A DNA stretch of 64,000 nucleotides from Winogradskyella sp. (GCA_002722255.1 PBLD01000001.1:219855-283854), one strand, 5' to 3'. Positions 23,009 to 31,772 are shown, counted from the stretch's first letter. Notes: a model not told the origin generated them from the letters alone. Numbers and translations: made by a program.

Positions 23009-25420
23009 TTATTTTTTCCATTTTAAACGTAAACTATTGCTTACCACACTCACACTGCTTAATGCCATTGCCGCTCCTGCAATCATCGGGTTTAATAAGA
23101 AGCCGTTGATTGGGTAAAGAATACCTGCTGCAATAGGAATACCGATAAGGTTGTAGATGAATGCCCAGAACAGGTTTTGCTTAATGGTAGCAACGGTCTG
23201 CTTTGATAATCTTATTGCCTGTGGTATTTTGGTAAGGTCTGATGAAATGATGGTCATTTTAGCTACGTCCATTGCGATATCCGAACCTTTACCCATTGCG
23301 ATACTGACATCGGCTGTTGCTAAAGCTGTACTGTCATTGATACCATCGCCAACCATCGCTACCACTTTGCCTTGTTGTTGCAGTTCTTTTACAAAGTCGG
23401 CTTTGTGCTGTGGCAATACTTCCGCTTTGTAATGCTTGATACCTGTTTGTTGTGCAATGGCTTTGGCAGTTGCTTCGTTATCTCCGGTCAGCATATACAG
23501 GTCAATGCCCATATCCTGCATTTCTTTGATAGCTGCTACCGATGTTTCTTTGATTTTATCGGAAATAGCCACTACCGAAAGTGCCTGTTTGCTGTTTGCA
23601 AACCAAATAACGGTTTTGGACTGTTTGCCCCATTCATCGGCTTGCAGTTGCAGTTGCTCCCCAATGGTAATCTTGTTTTCAGCTAAGAGCTTTTTATTAC
23701 CTACAAAATAGGTTTCGTTATTGTGATTGGCTTTTGCTCCTTTACCTGTAATACTGTCGAAGTTTGATAACGTAGTGGTAGAAACTCCGTCCAGATGTTT
23801 AACAACGGCTTCCGCCAACGGGTGTTCCGATTGTTTTTCGATGCTCAATAAAATATCTTTGGTCGCATCGTCATTGTTCAGCCATTGGATGCCTGTAACC
23901 TGTGGTCTTCCCTCGGTAATGGTTCCGGTTTTGTCTAAAACGATAGCGTTTACTTTTTTAGCCAATTCCAGACTTTCCGCATCTTTAATCAAAATACCGT
24001 TTTCAGCACCTTTACCAACGCCCACCATAATAGCGGTTGGTGTTGCCAAGCCCAAAGCACAAGGACAAGCAATAACCAATACGGTAACGGCTGCCAATAA
24101 TCCCTGTACTACACCGTTATCGCCACCCAAAATGAACCATAGTACAAATGTCAGGATAGCAATACCCATTACTACCGGAACGAAAATACCTGCGATTTTA
24201 TCGACCAATTTCTGTACCGGAGCTTTGCTTCCCTGTGCATCCTGTACCATTTTGATGATTTGGGCAAGCATTGTTTCTTTGCCCACTTTAACCGCCTTGA
24301 ACTGGAAGCTGCCTTTTTGGTTGATTGTACCTGCAAATACCTTTTCGTTTTCTTTTTTCAGTACAGGTACAGGCTCGCCGCTTAGCATACTTTCATCTAC
24401 ATACGAATTGCCCGATACCACCATACCATCTACCGCAATTTTTTCGCCTGGCTTAACTAAGATAATATCGCCTGCGTTCACATCTTCGATGGCTTTTTGT
24501 CTTTCCGTACCGTCAGCTTCTATCACGATAACCGTTTTCGGCTGTAAGCCCATCAGTTTTTTAATAGCTGATGAGGTGTTTCCTTTGGCTTTTTCTTCCA
24601 GCAGCTTACCTAACAGAATGAATGCGATAATAACGGCGGCTGCTTCAAAATACACGTGAGCGTGTAAGCCTCTCTGATGCCAAAAGTCCATAAACAGCAT
24701 ATTGAATACACTGAATATATAAGCAATACCTGTACTCAATGCTACGAGGGTATCCATATTGGCAGAACGGTGTTTTGCCTGTTTCCACGCATTAATAAAG
24801 AAGTCTTTACCTAACCAAAGGACTACCGGAGTGGAGAATGCCCACATTATCTCATTACCGTAAGGCATATCCATAAAGAACATACCGATAATGACTACCG
24901 GAAGCGATAGGATTACCGCCCAAATGGTTTTGTTTTTAAGTTTTCTGAATTTTTCGGCGTGGATAGCTTCTAATGTTTCCTGCTGCTTGTTTTCGTCTTC
25001 AAGCAGTAAGTCATAACCGCCATCCTGTACCGCCTTTCTGATTTGCTCGGAATTGGTCATATTCGGCAGGAACTCCACGGTAAGGTTGCCCGTACCAAAG
25101 TTTACCGAAGCATCTACCACGCCCGGAGCGTATTTTACCATACTCTCGGCACTGCCCGCACAAGATGCGCAGGTCATACCCAATACGGGATATGTATGTT
25201 TAACGGTTGGAACGCCGTAGCCTAAATCTTTAATCGCTTTTACAGCTTCTCCTACTACCTCGTTATCATTTACGGTAATAGCCGCCCTGCGGTTATTTAG
25301 CTCTACTTTGTGGGTTTCTACGCCTTTTACCTGTGCCAGTCCTTTTTCGACTATCAATGCACAGTGTTCGCTTTCTACATCCTCTAAAGGAATGTAAACT
25401 GTTTCTTTATTTGTTGCCAT
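23009..25420 (-). CDS. copA: Cu(I)-exporting P-type ATPase CopA
   Basis: An 803-residue P1B-1 ATPase that pumps Cu(I) from the cytoplasm. Two N-terminal HMA domains are present: the first is degenerate (ESEHC, about residues 16-20), the second is normal (GMTCASC, C84 and C87). The membrane metal site is ACPCALGLATPTA (about residue 452), the phosphorylated Asp is in DKTGTITEG (about 494), the HP motif is in SEHPLAEAV, and the hinge is GDGINDSTALATADVSIAMG. The CPC context is the copper pattern. It heads the operon copA, DUF5661, CDF, HMBD and has a class 1 promoter whose box reaches into the 3' end of the neighbouring regulator gene. Confidence 0.95.
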   Translation of the reverse strand: MATNKETVYIPLEDVESEHCALIVEKGLAQVKGVETHKVELNNRRAAITVNDNEVVGEAVKAIKDLGYGVPTVKHTYPVLGMTCASCAGSAESMVKYAPGVVDASVNFGTGNLTVEFLPNMTNSEQIRKAVQDGGYDLLLEDENKQQETLEAIHAEKFRKLKNKTIWAVILSLPVVIIGMFFMDMPYGNEIMWAFSTPVVLWLGKDFFINAWKQAKHRSANMDTLVALSTGIAYIFSVFNMLFMDFWHQRGLHAHVYFEAAAVIIAFILLGKLLEEKAKGNTSSAIKKLMGLQPKTVIVIEADGTERQKAIEDVNAGDIILVKPGEKIAVDGMVVSGNSYVDESMLSGEPVPVLKKENEKVFAGTINQKGSFQFKAVKVGKETMLAQIIKMVQDAQGSKAPVQKLVDKIAGIFVPVVMGIAILTFVLWFILGGDNGVVQGLLAAVTVLVIACPCALGLATPTAIMVGVGKGAENGILIKDAESLELAKKVNAIVLDKTGTITEGRPQVTGIQWLNNDDATKDILLSIEKQSEHPLAEAVVKHLDGVSTTTLSNFDSITGKGAKANHNNETYFVGNKKLLAENKITIGEQLQLQADEWGKQSKTVIWFANSKQALSVVAISDKIKETSVAAIKEMQDMGIDLYMLTGDNEATAKAIAQQTGIKHYKAEVLPQHKADFVKELQQQGKVVAMVGDGINDSTALATADVSIAMGKGSDIAMDVAKMTIISSDLTKIPQAIRLSKQTVATIKQNLFWAFIYNLIGIPIAAGILYPINGFLLNPMIAGAAMALSSVSVVSNSLRLKWKK

Positions 25421-25446
25421 ATTTCGATTGCTTTGTTTTCACATTG

Positions 25447-25515
25447 CAAAGTTGGCAACAATAAGGGGGAGTTCTATTGTGAAATTATGGGTTTGATTTG
25501 TAAGATTTACTTAAA
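25447..25515 (-). promoter_or_regulatory. Class 1 metal promoter of copA
   Basis: CAACTTTG -7 octamer (minus strand, 25447-25454), 26 nt, then the 35-bp box 25481-25515 (plus-strand core TTTGATTTGTAAGATTTAC). The last bases overlap the end of the HMA-AraC gene at 25511. Confidence 0.7.
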
Positions 25516-26074
25516 CCTTATCCAAAGGCTTGCGCTTGTCTTCCCGTATCTGCTTGAAATGGCTTGGTGTAAGTCCGGTTACTTTCTTGAACTGGTTGCT
25601 CAAATACGCCACGCTCGAATAATTCATACGGTCGGCAATTTCGCTTAAAGACAGCTCATCATATACCAAAAGCTCTTTTACCTTTTCTACTTTCTGTGCG
25701 ATAAAATATTTCTCAATGGTCGTGCCCTCAATATCGGAAAACAGGTTGGAAAGATAGTTGTAGTCGTTGTGCAGCGCATCGCTCAATACATCCGAAAGAT
25801 TGGTTTTGGCATCATTGTCCTGATGGTGCACCAAATCAATGATAACATTTTTTATCTTCTCAATCATCCGGCTCTTTTTGTCGTCAATGACCTGAAAGCC
25901 CAAAGGGTCTAAAACATTTTCCAATGCTTCACGCTCTTTTGTGGTTAAATCTTTTTTAAGGGTTATTTCGCCCAACTTTATATTGTTAGCCTCTATACCG
26001 AGCTTGTCGAGTTCGTTTTGAACTACGAGAATACAACGGTTGCAGACCATATTTTTGATAAATAATTTGCTCAT
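25511..26074 (-). CDS. HMA-AraC fusion regulator 2
   Basis: A 187-residue paralogue of the protein at 17823-18413: N-terminal HMA-type domain with MVCNRC (C11, C14), a linker DYNYLSNLFSDIEGTTIEKY, and a C-terminal AraC double helix-turn-helix (LSLSEIADRMNYSSVAYLSNQ and LTPSHFKQIRED). It lies directly upstream of copA in the same direction, the classic place for a dedicated regulator. Its own promoter has a perfect TAAATTTG -7 box but no class 1 box, so it may be expressed constitutively and act as the primary copper sensor, while copy 1 is inducible. Confidence 0.8.
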   Translation of the reverse strand: MSKLFIKNMVCNRCILVVQNELDKLGIEANNIKLGEITLKKDLTTKEREALENVLDPLGFQVIDDKKSRMIEKIKNVIIDLVHHQDNDAKTNLSDVLSDALHNDYNYLSNLFSDIEGTTIEKYFIAQKVEKVKELLVYDELSLSEIADRMNYSSVAYLSNQFKKVTGLTPSHFKQIREDKRKPLDKV

Positions 26075-26119
26075 ATTTCCCTAAATCACTGTTCATATTA
26101 TTGCATAAATACGCAAAGA

Positions 26120-26127
26120 CAAATTTA
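26120..26127 (-). promoter_or_regulatory. -7 box of HMA-AraC regulator 2
   Basis: Perfect TAAATTTG on the minus strand, about 45 nt before the start codon. The upstream DNA has no class 1 or class 2 box. Confidence 0.55.
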
Positions 26128-26287
26128 GGATTAAAATTTAAGTATTTATTGATTGTGAGCGACTAAGTGATACGGGTAAGGTTTTTTACAGGAGAAAACA
26201 GGCATAAATGGTTCAAAATCTTCCCCATTGTAGGGGCATATTGGCAGTTAAATCCCTGTTTATTAATAACATTTGTGCAGGTACACT

Positions 26288-26315
26288 GTATCAGTAACAA
26301 AGTATCAGTAACAAA
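26288..26315 (+). repeat. Tandem 14-bp direct repeat upstream of rteC (right copy)
   Basis: GTATCAGTAACAAA occurs twice back to back (26288-26301 and 26302-26315), ending 12 nt before the rteC start codon. It would lie in the 5' untranslated region or overlap the translation start region and could be a regulatory or protein-binding site. The left rteC copy has no such repeat. Confidence 0.6.
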
Positions 26316-26327
26316 ATCCTCCCTACT

Positions 26328-27173
26328 ATGAGAAAATCATTAGGCAATATTGTTAGCGAAATTCAGGAGAAGGAACGGAAACTATCACTTACGTGCTCGG
26401 GGCTGATTGAAGAGGCTTTTCAAATGACGGTTTATCTTCAGGAGCTACTGGTTTCGTCAAAAGAATGTGTTTTAAATTCGGGCTTTGTCAATGAGGCAAA
26501 AGAGATTGAGTTTTTCAAAATGGTTAAACCCCAAATCCTGGGCAAACTCATCTACTACAATAAGCTCTACCGGATAGAAACCGCTTGCCCGGTTAATAAC
26601 GGGAAAATGTATCATACTTATTTCGCTAACCATTTACAGGAGTTAAAGATTGAATTTAGGGAACATATCTGCAACTCCCATTTTTATAGGTACTACCGTT
26701 CGGGCAGGGTGGATAAGGATAACGAATACTTTAAGCGAGGGCAGATAAATTACCTCGATGGGCTTAACAGTTACGTCTTTGAAATCGACCCGCAATTCTC
26801 TACCTATTACGATTACAAAGTAGCCCGCATCATCGCTAATGACCTATTATACGCCTACCTCTTAACCAAAATCAACCCCGAAGATAATCTCGATGTATAT
26901 TTTCAGAACGCAGAAGGTATCAAAGAACTTTCTTGGACGGACAGCAAAAACGCACTGGTTGAGCTGATGTATGCCCTGTACGCATCGGGCGCTATTTCAG
27001 GTGGTAAAATCGGCATCCGAAAGCTCACTGCCATTTCGCAGGTCTTATTCCGAATTTCACTGACCGATGTGCATCACGCATTCCATAGAATGAAAACCCG
27101 TGCAGGCTCACGGACATTATTTTTAGACCAGTTGAAACAGGCTCTTGAAGAATATATGGATAAGGATTTATAA
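26328..27173 (+). CDS. rteC: RteC domain protein (right copy)
   Basis: A 281-residue RteC-family regulator with the landmarks EFFKMVKPQILGKLIYYNKLYRIET and DYKVARIIANDLLYAYL (each split in the protein by short variable segments). In CTnDOT, RteC activates the excision genes. Here the next genes on the same strand are two HTH proteins of the excisionase type, so this copy matches the canonical order and is probably the working ICE regulator. No RteA/RteB two-component pair is present in the window. Confidence 0.9.
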   Translation: MRKSLGNIVSEIQEKERKLSLTCSGLIEEAFQMTVYLQELLVSSKECVLNSGFVNEAKEIEFFKMVKPQILGKLIYYNKLYRIETACPVNNGKMYHTYFANHLQELKIEFREHICNSHFYRYYRSGRVDKDNEYFKRGQINYLDGLNSYVFEIDPQFSTYYDYKVARIIANDLLYAYLLTKINPEDNLDVYFQNAEGIKELSWTDSKNALVELMYALYASGAISGGKIGIRKLTAISQVLFRISLTDVHHAFHRMKTRAGSRTLFLDQLKQALEEYMDKDL

Positions 27174-27197
27174 ATAGTCCGTCCGTAAAGGGTTTGA

Positions 27198-27228
27198 AAG
27201 CAATACACATTCCGTATTGCTTTTTTTT
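27198..27228 (+). terminator. Terminator after rteC (right copy)
   Basis: AAGCAATAC and GTATTGCTT arms with a 7-nt loop and a run of eight T residues, 25 nt after the rteC stop. Confidence 0.9.
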
Positions 27229-27377
27229 GTGCCTGCACTTACCCATATATGCCAATTGGCAAATGGACTTATTTCCATAACCGAAAAATGGGAAAATCTA
27301 CCGAAACTCTTATTTAATAAGGGTTTACGACAAATTGTAAAATTTTCAAAAAAACGCTTTTTCAATTGGCAAGCATT

Positions 27378-27410
27378 GGCAGACAAACACTGCCACAGTT
27401 CTGAATTTTG
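27378..27410 (+). promoter_or_regulatory. Promoter with GGCAG inverted repeat before the HTH pair
   Basis: Inverted repeat GGCAG, 7 nt, CTGCC (27378-27394), followed by GAATTTTG (27403-27410), a one-mismatch -7 box 26 nt before the start of the first HTH gene. Further TTGGC and TGCCAATTGGCA words occur at 27250-27380. Unlike the other ICE operons this promoter lacks the 10-bp phased GCC array, so it may be controlled by RteC. Confidence 0.45.
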
Positions 27411-27436
27411 TCCTGTGAACATTAAACAGCAGTGCT

Positions 27437-27790
27437 ATGAACATTATAACAGTTGACGAAGAAGTGTGGAAGCACCTCAATGAACGGTTGAAAGCCATAA
27501 GCGAATATATCCTCAAACTTGAAGATACAAGTTACGATAGCTTATGGCTCAACAATCACGAAGTCTGCCAGTATCTCCACATCAGCGAAAAAACATTGTG
27601 GCGTATGCGTACCAACGGGCAGATTGCTTTTTCAAAAATGTATGGACAGTATTACTATACGATTGGTGCTATCAAGGAAATGCTCAACGCAAACGCTGTG
27701 CAGACCACCAATGAATATGTAGAAGAGCTTATGGCGAAAGGCAAAAGCTATATCGAAAAAGGCAGAAAGCTGAAATCAGGTAATAATTAA
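27437..27790 (+). CDS. Helix-turn-helix protein, excisionase-like (pair 1, first)
   Basis: A 117-residue protein with an HTH_17/MerR-like domain: WLNNHEVCQYLHISEKTLWRMRTNGQ holds the helix-turn-helix (about residues 35-60), followed by the wing YYYTIGAIKEML. Small proteins of this type act as excisionases and transcription activators in CTnDOT-like ICEs (Xis2c/Xis2d). The next HTH gene follows after 12 nt, so the two are cotranscribed and may work as a pair. A similar pair is present at 62050-62641. Confidence 0.8.
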   Translation: MNIITVDEEVWKHLNERLKAISEYILKLEDTSYDSLWLNNHEVCQYLHISEKTLWRMRTNGQIAFSKMYGQYYYTIGAIKEMLNANAVQTTNEYVEELMAKGKSYIEKGRKLKSGNN

Positions 27791-27802
27791 AGGCGTACTC
27801 GT

Positions 27803-28111
27803 ATGAATATCGACAAAATGGAATTTGTGGCGTGGATGGAACGCATAATGGATAGGCTTGACATTCTCGGCAACCACATAGACGATTTACAAAAGAAGCG
27901 CAACAGCATAGACGGCGAGGAATTACTGGATAATCAGGATTTATTGCAAATGTTGAAAATAAGTAACCGTTCCCTGCAACGGTATCGCTCCATCGGCAAG
28001 CTCCCTTATTATACCATTAGCGGAAAACTGTATTACAAGCTGTCCGATGTGCATCAGTTCATCAGGGAAAGTTTTAACCCTCCCTTGCCCAAACTGGATG
28101 CCAATAAGTGA
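27803..28111 (+). CDS. Helix-turn-helix protein, excisionase-like (pair 1, second)
   Basis: A 102-residue protein with LLDNQDLLQMLKISNRSLQR and YRSIGKLPYYTISGKLYYKLSD, the HTH_17 fold plus wing. It is a paralogue of the preceding protein. The last 12 bp of the gene overlap the first unit of the phased GCC array that controls the next operon, a compact arrangement in which the pair may bind DNA at its own 3' end. Confidence 0.8.
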   Translation: MNIDKMEFVAWMERIMDRLDILGNHIDDLQKKRNSIDGEELLDNQDLLQMLKISNRSLQRYRSIGKLPYYTISGKLYYKLSDVHQFIRESFNPPLPKLDANK

Positions 28112-28169
28112 CAAACACTGCCTTTGACTGCCACATAATGCAAATCAGTGAAGGCTTCCTTTACATTCG
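28100..28169 (+). promoter_or_regulatory. Class 3 ICE promoter: phased GCC array (site B)
   Basis: 10-bp units start at 28100 (GCCAATAAGT), 28110 (GACAAACACT), 28120 (GCCTTTGACT), 28130 (GCCACATAAT) and perhaps 28140 (GCAAATCAGT). The -7 octamer TACATTCG is at 28162, exactly 32 nt after the start of unit 28130, and 27 nt before the DUF3945 gene. Confidence 0.75.
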
Positions 28170-28196
28170 ACAGTGAATTTTTAAAATTTTCAGATT

Positions 28197-29672
28197 ATGA
28201 GCGAAGAAACAACTAATAAACAGGATATGCCTGAACAGCTATCGGACATATTACTGGTGCTGGATAAAGAGAAAATGAAAATCCAAGCCGTAAAGAGTAT
28301 TGACGAAAACGGGAAAATGGAAACCGTAGAACCCACAAAGAAGAACCAAAACCAGTTTATGCGTGTGGACAAAAGCGGTGATTTCTTTTCCAACTTCTTT
28401 TCCAATTTTTTCAGTCAGTTAAAGAACCCTACCAATTTTTCATTCTTCAAAGTGCCTGCACCTCTTGCTATTGATAAAGCACAGGAGTTGCAAAAGCAGG
28501 TAGATAAGCCTACTCCCGAGGGCGAAAAAGTGATGAAAGAATACGAAGTGAAGACAGAACCACAGCAGGATAAAAAACAAGAAAATCAAAATAATATGGC
28601 AACAGCACAAACAACACCGGAAGTAAGCGAATATCGCTACAAGCCGGAACAGATTGATTGGGACACAATGAAAAATCTCGGGTTAAGCAAGGAATATCTT
28701 GAAAAAAGAAACCTGCTTGACCCTTTGCTACGAGGTTACAAAACCAATGAACTTTTACCGATTGGCGTTAATTTCGGAGGTTCTGTTCTTCGCACAGATG
28801 CCCGCCTGTCTTTACAGCAAGCCGAAGATGGAAATGTTATCGTAGCAATACACGGTATCAAAAAAGAGCCTAACCTCCACTTCGAGTTTTTTGGTCACAA
28901 GTTTACCGATGAAGACAAGAAAAACCTGCTCGAAACGGGCAATATGGGGCGTGTCGTTAATTTGGTAAATTCCAAAACAGGCGAATTGATGCCGTCTATT
29001 ATCAGTATTGACAGGCTGACAAACGATGTAATTGCATTACGGACAGAGTTCATAAAAATTCCCGATGAAATTAAGGGCGTAAAGCTGAATGAGGAACAAA
29101 AGCAAACTTTAATGGAGGGTAAACCGCTAAAGTTAGAGGGTATGATTTCCACCAAAGGAACGGAGTTCTCGGCAACAGTACAGTTCAATGCAGACAAGCG
29201 TTATGTGGAGTTCCTGTTTGACCGCAATAATTCCAACAGGCAAACCCAAAGCAACGGTCAAGCCCAAAGCAAAGGACAAAATAATCAGCAAAGCCAACCG
29301 CAGGAAGCTCCAAAAACATTTAGGGGCAAAGAGCTGACCGATGAGCAACATAAGGATTTCAAAGCAGGTCAAACCATCTACATTGATGGATTAAAAGATA
29401 AAAAAGGGCAACCTTATCAGGGCTATATCACTTTCAATAAGGATACAGGAAAAACCGGGTTCGAGTTTCCCAATCAGTATAAGGAAAGAGTAAAACCCAC
29501 CGAAGCCCACAAAACGCAGACTGCCGTCAATTCGGAGGGCAAAACCAACGAAGCGACCAAAAACGTCCAAGAGCCTTTAAAGTCCGGGCAGCAAAGTCCA
29601 AAAAACAAGCAGCAGCAGGAACAACAGGAAAAGCCCGAAACCCCTGCAAAATCCAAAGGCAGAAAAATGTAG
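28197..29672 (+). CDS. DUF4099/DUF3945 domain protein
   Basis: A 491-residue soluble protein. Residues about 140-210 match DUF4099 (YRYKPEQIDWDTMKNLGLS), and repeats of DUF3945 follow (FFGHKFTDEDKKNLLETGNMG; then KGVKLNEEQKQTLMEGKPLKL; then FRGKELTDEQHKDFKAGQ), each ending in a short strand segment. The tail is Gln/Lys/Glu-rich and disordered. Such proteins are a constant part of Bacteroidota ICEs, next to topoisomerase genes; the role is not known. It heads the operon that continues with topB and is preceded by a class 3 promoter. Confidence 0.82.
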   Translation: MSEETTNKQDMPEQLSDILLVLDKEKMKIQAVKSIDENGKMETVEPTKKNQNQFMRVDKSGDFFSNFFSNFFSQLKNPTNFSFFKVPAPLAIDKAQELQKQVDKPTPEGEKVMKEYEVKTEPQQDKKQENQNNMATAQTTPEVSEYRYKPEQIDWDTMKNLGLSKEYLEKRNLLDPLLRGYKTNELLPIGVNFGGSVLRTDARLSLQQAEDGNVIVAIHGIKKEPNLHFEFFGHKFTDEDKKNLLETGNMGRVVNLVNSKTGELMPSIISIDRLTNDVIALRTEFIKIPDEIKGVKLNEEQKQTLMEGKPLKLEGMISTKGTEFSATVQFNADKRYVEFLFDRNNSNRQTQSNGQAQSKGQNNQQSQPQEAPKTFRGKELTDEQHKDFKAGQTIYIDGLKDKKGQPYQGYITFNKDTGKTGFEFPNQYKERVKPTEAHKTQTAVNSEGKTNEATKNVQEPLKSGQQSPKNKQQQEQQEKPETPAKSKGRKM

Positions 29673-29678
29673 TACGAT

Positions 29679-31772
29679 ATGAAAACAATTATTGCAGAAA
29701 AACCAAGCGTAGCAAGGGAAATAGCCGGACTTGTGGGAGCATCCGATAAAAAGGACGGCTACCTGACAGGTAACGGCTATTTTGTTACGTGGGCATTCGG
29801 TCATTTAATAGGACTGGGAATGCCCGAAGATTATGGCATTTCGGGATTTGATAAAGCATCCCTGCCGATATTGCCCAACCCGTTTTTATTGACCGTCCGC
29901 AAGGTCAAAAAAGATAAAGGGTACACCGCCGATACTGGCGCATTAAAGCAATTGAAAGTCATTGAGCAACTTTTTAAGCAAAGCAACAGCATCATCGTTG
30001 CTACCGATGCAGGTCGTGAGGGCGAACTCATTTTCAGGTACATTTATGAGTACCTGAAATGCAACAAGCCTTTTGAACGCCTTTGGATAAGTTCACTTAC
30101 CGAAAAGGCAATAAAGCAGGGTTTTGACAACCTGAAAGACGGGGCAGCATTTGACGGATTGTACCAGGCTGCGCAAGGCAGAAGCCGTGCCGACTGGCTT
30201 GTAGGCATCAATGCTACACAGGCATTGAGTATAGCCGCAGGTAACGGTATCTATTCGCTCGGAAGAGTGCAAACACCCACACTGGCTTTGATATGCAAAC
30301 GCTACCTTGACAATAAGAATTTCACGGTAAAGAAATACTGGCAGATACAGTTGATGCACAACAAAACGCAGGTTGATTTCAAAAGTATTTCCGCTACCAA
30401 ATGGGAAGAAAAGCAACTTGCCGATGATACCCTTAGAGCTATTCAGCGTGGCACAACGGCAACTGTTACCTCGGTAGAAACCAAAAGCGTTACAGAACAA
30501 CCGCCCTTGCTTTTTGATTTGACAGGCTTACAAAAGGAAGCTAACAAAAGACTGAAATTATCTGCTGAAGCAACGCTTAATATCGCACAAAGCCTGTACG
30601 AAAAGAAATTTATCACGTACCCACGTACCGGAAGCAAATACATTCCTGAAGATATGTGGGCTGAAATTCCAAACCTTGTGCGGGCATTGCAGAACCGTGA
30701 AGATTGCAAGCAAGCCCTTACCAAAATCAAATGGGGACGGTTCAACAAACGTATCGTGAATGACCTCCGTGTAACGGACCATCACGGTTTGTTGATTACG
30801 GATAAAGTGCCGTCCGTACTCAATGCAGACGAAAACAAGATTTACAATATGATTGCGCTTCGGTTGCTCGAAGCCATATCACAAGCCTGTGTCAAAGAAA
30901 TAACCGATGTATCATTACAGGTATTGCATTACGACTTTACGGCAAAAGGCTGTAAAATTCAGGAAGCGGGTTGGCGTTCCATCAAAGGAAGTTTTACCGA
31001 TGATGGCGAAGAGCCGGTACAGGAACTACCTGAACTGAATAAAGGCGATGAACTCAAAATAAAGGAAGCCGCCGTTTTGGAAAAGCAGACCAAACCGCCA
31101 GTGCTTTACACCGAAGCCGGGCTTTTGTCGGCTATGGAAACCGCAGGGAAAGAAATCGAGAACGAGGAAGAGCGCAAAGCCCTCAAAAATATCGGTATCG
31201 GTACTCCGGCTACAAGAGCCGCCATTATCGAAACCCTGTTTACCCGCAATTATATCCAAAGGGATAAACGTTCATTAATCCCTACGGAAAAAGGATTGCA
31301 GGTGTACGGGCTTGTCAAAGACCGAAAAATTGCGGATGTGGCAATGACCGCCGAATGGGAATTGGCATTGCAGAAAATCGAGAACAACGAAGCGGATGCC
31401 GGAACATTTCAAAAGGAAATGGAAACCTATGCCAAATCCATTACCGATGAATTGCTGCAAACTTCTATTGCTCAAAACAACCTACCGAAGTTGGTTTGCC
31501 CTAAATGCAAAAGCCAGCAACTCATTATCCGTGATAAAATTGTGAAGTGTCCCGATGAGGTTTGTAGTTGGGTACAGTTCCGTATCGTCTGCGGTGTGCA
31601 AATCAGTATCGAAAATGTAACAAGCCTTGTCAATAAAGGCAAAACCTCTTTAATCAAAGGAATGACAAGCAAAGCAGGTAAGAAATTCGATGCGTATATC
31701 GTGTTGAATGCCGATTGTAGTACCTCTTTTGAGTTTGAGAAAAACAAAAGCAGTAAACGCAATGGAAAATAA
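29679..31772 (+). CDS. topB: DNA topoisomerase III (type IA)
   Basis: A 697-residue type IA topoisomerase that relaxes or decatenates DNA through a 5'-phosphotyrosine link. The TOPRIM domain starts at residue 1 (MKTIIAEKPSVAREIAG) with the acidic metal triad in VATDAGREGELIFRYI (about residues 106-121). The active-site Tyr is in FITYPRTGSKYIPED (about residue 313). The C terminus has a zinc-finger-like CPKC...CPDEVC and a DUF3945-like end. ICE-borne copies probably help process transfer intermediates. It follows the DUF3945 gene by 6 nt. Confidence 0.95.
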   Translation: MKTIIAEKPSVAREIAGLVGASDKKDGYLTGNGYFVTWAFGHLIGLGMPEDYGISGFDKASLPILPNPFLLTVRKVKKDKGYTADTGALKQLKVIEQLFKQSNSIIVATDAGREGELIFRYIYEYLKCNKPFERLWISSLTEKAIKQGFDNLKDGAAFDGLYQAAQGRSRADWLVGINATQALSIAAGNGIYSLGRVQTPTLALICKRYLDNKNFTVKKYWQIQLMHNKTQVDFKSISATKWEEKQLADDTLRAIQRGTTATVTSVETKSVTEQPPLLFDLTGLQKEANKRLKLSAEATLNIAQSLYEKKFITYPRTGSKYIPEDMWAEIPNLVRALQNREDCKQALTKIKWGRFNKRIVNDLRVTDHHGLLITDKVPSVLNADENKIYNMIALRLLEAISQACVKEITDVSLQVLHYDFTAKGCKIQEAGWRSIKGSFTDDGEEPVQELPELNKGDELKIKEAAVLEKQTKPPVLYTEAGLLSAMETAGKEIENEEERKALKNIGIGTPATRAAIIETLFTRNYIQRDKRSLIPTEKGLQVYGLVKDRKIADVAMTAEWELALQKIENNEADAGTFQKEMETYAKSITDELLQTSIAQNNLPKLVCPKCKSQQLIIRDKIVKCPDEVCSWVQFRIVCGVQISIENVTSLVNKGKTSLIKGMTSKAGKKFDAYIVLNADCSTSFEFEKNKSSKRNGK

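Noticed and set aside
23727-24659. 310-codon plus-strand open frame opposite copA
   Set aside because: It lies wholly antisense to the well-supported CopA frame and has no recognisable domain, so it is a shadow frame.
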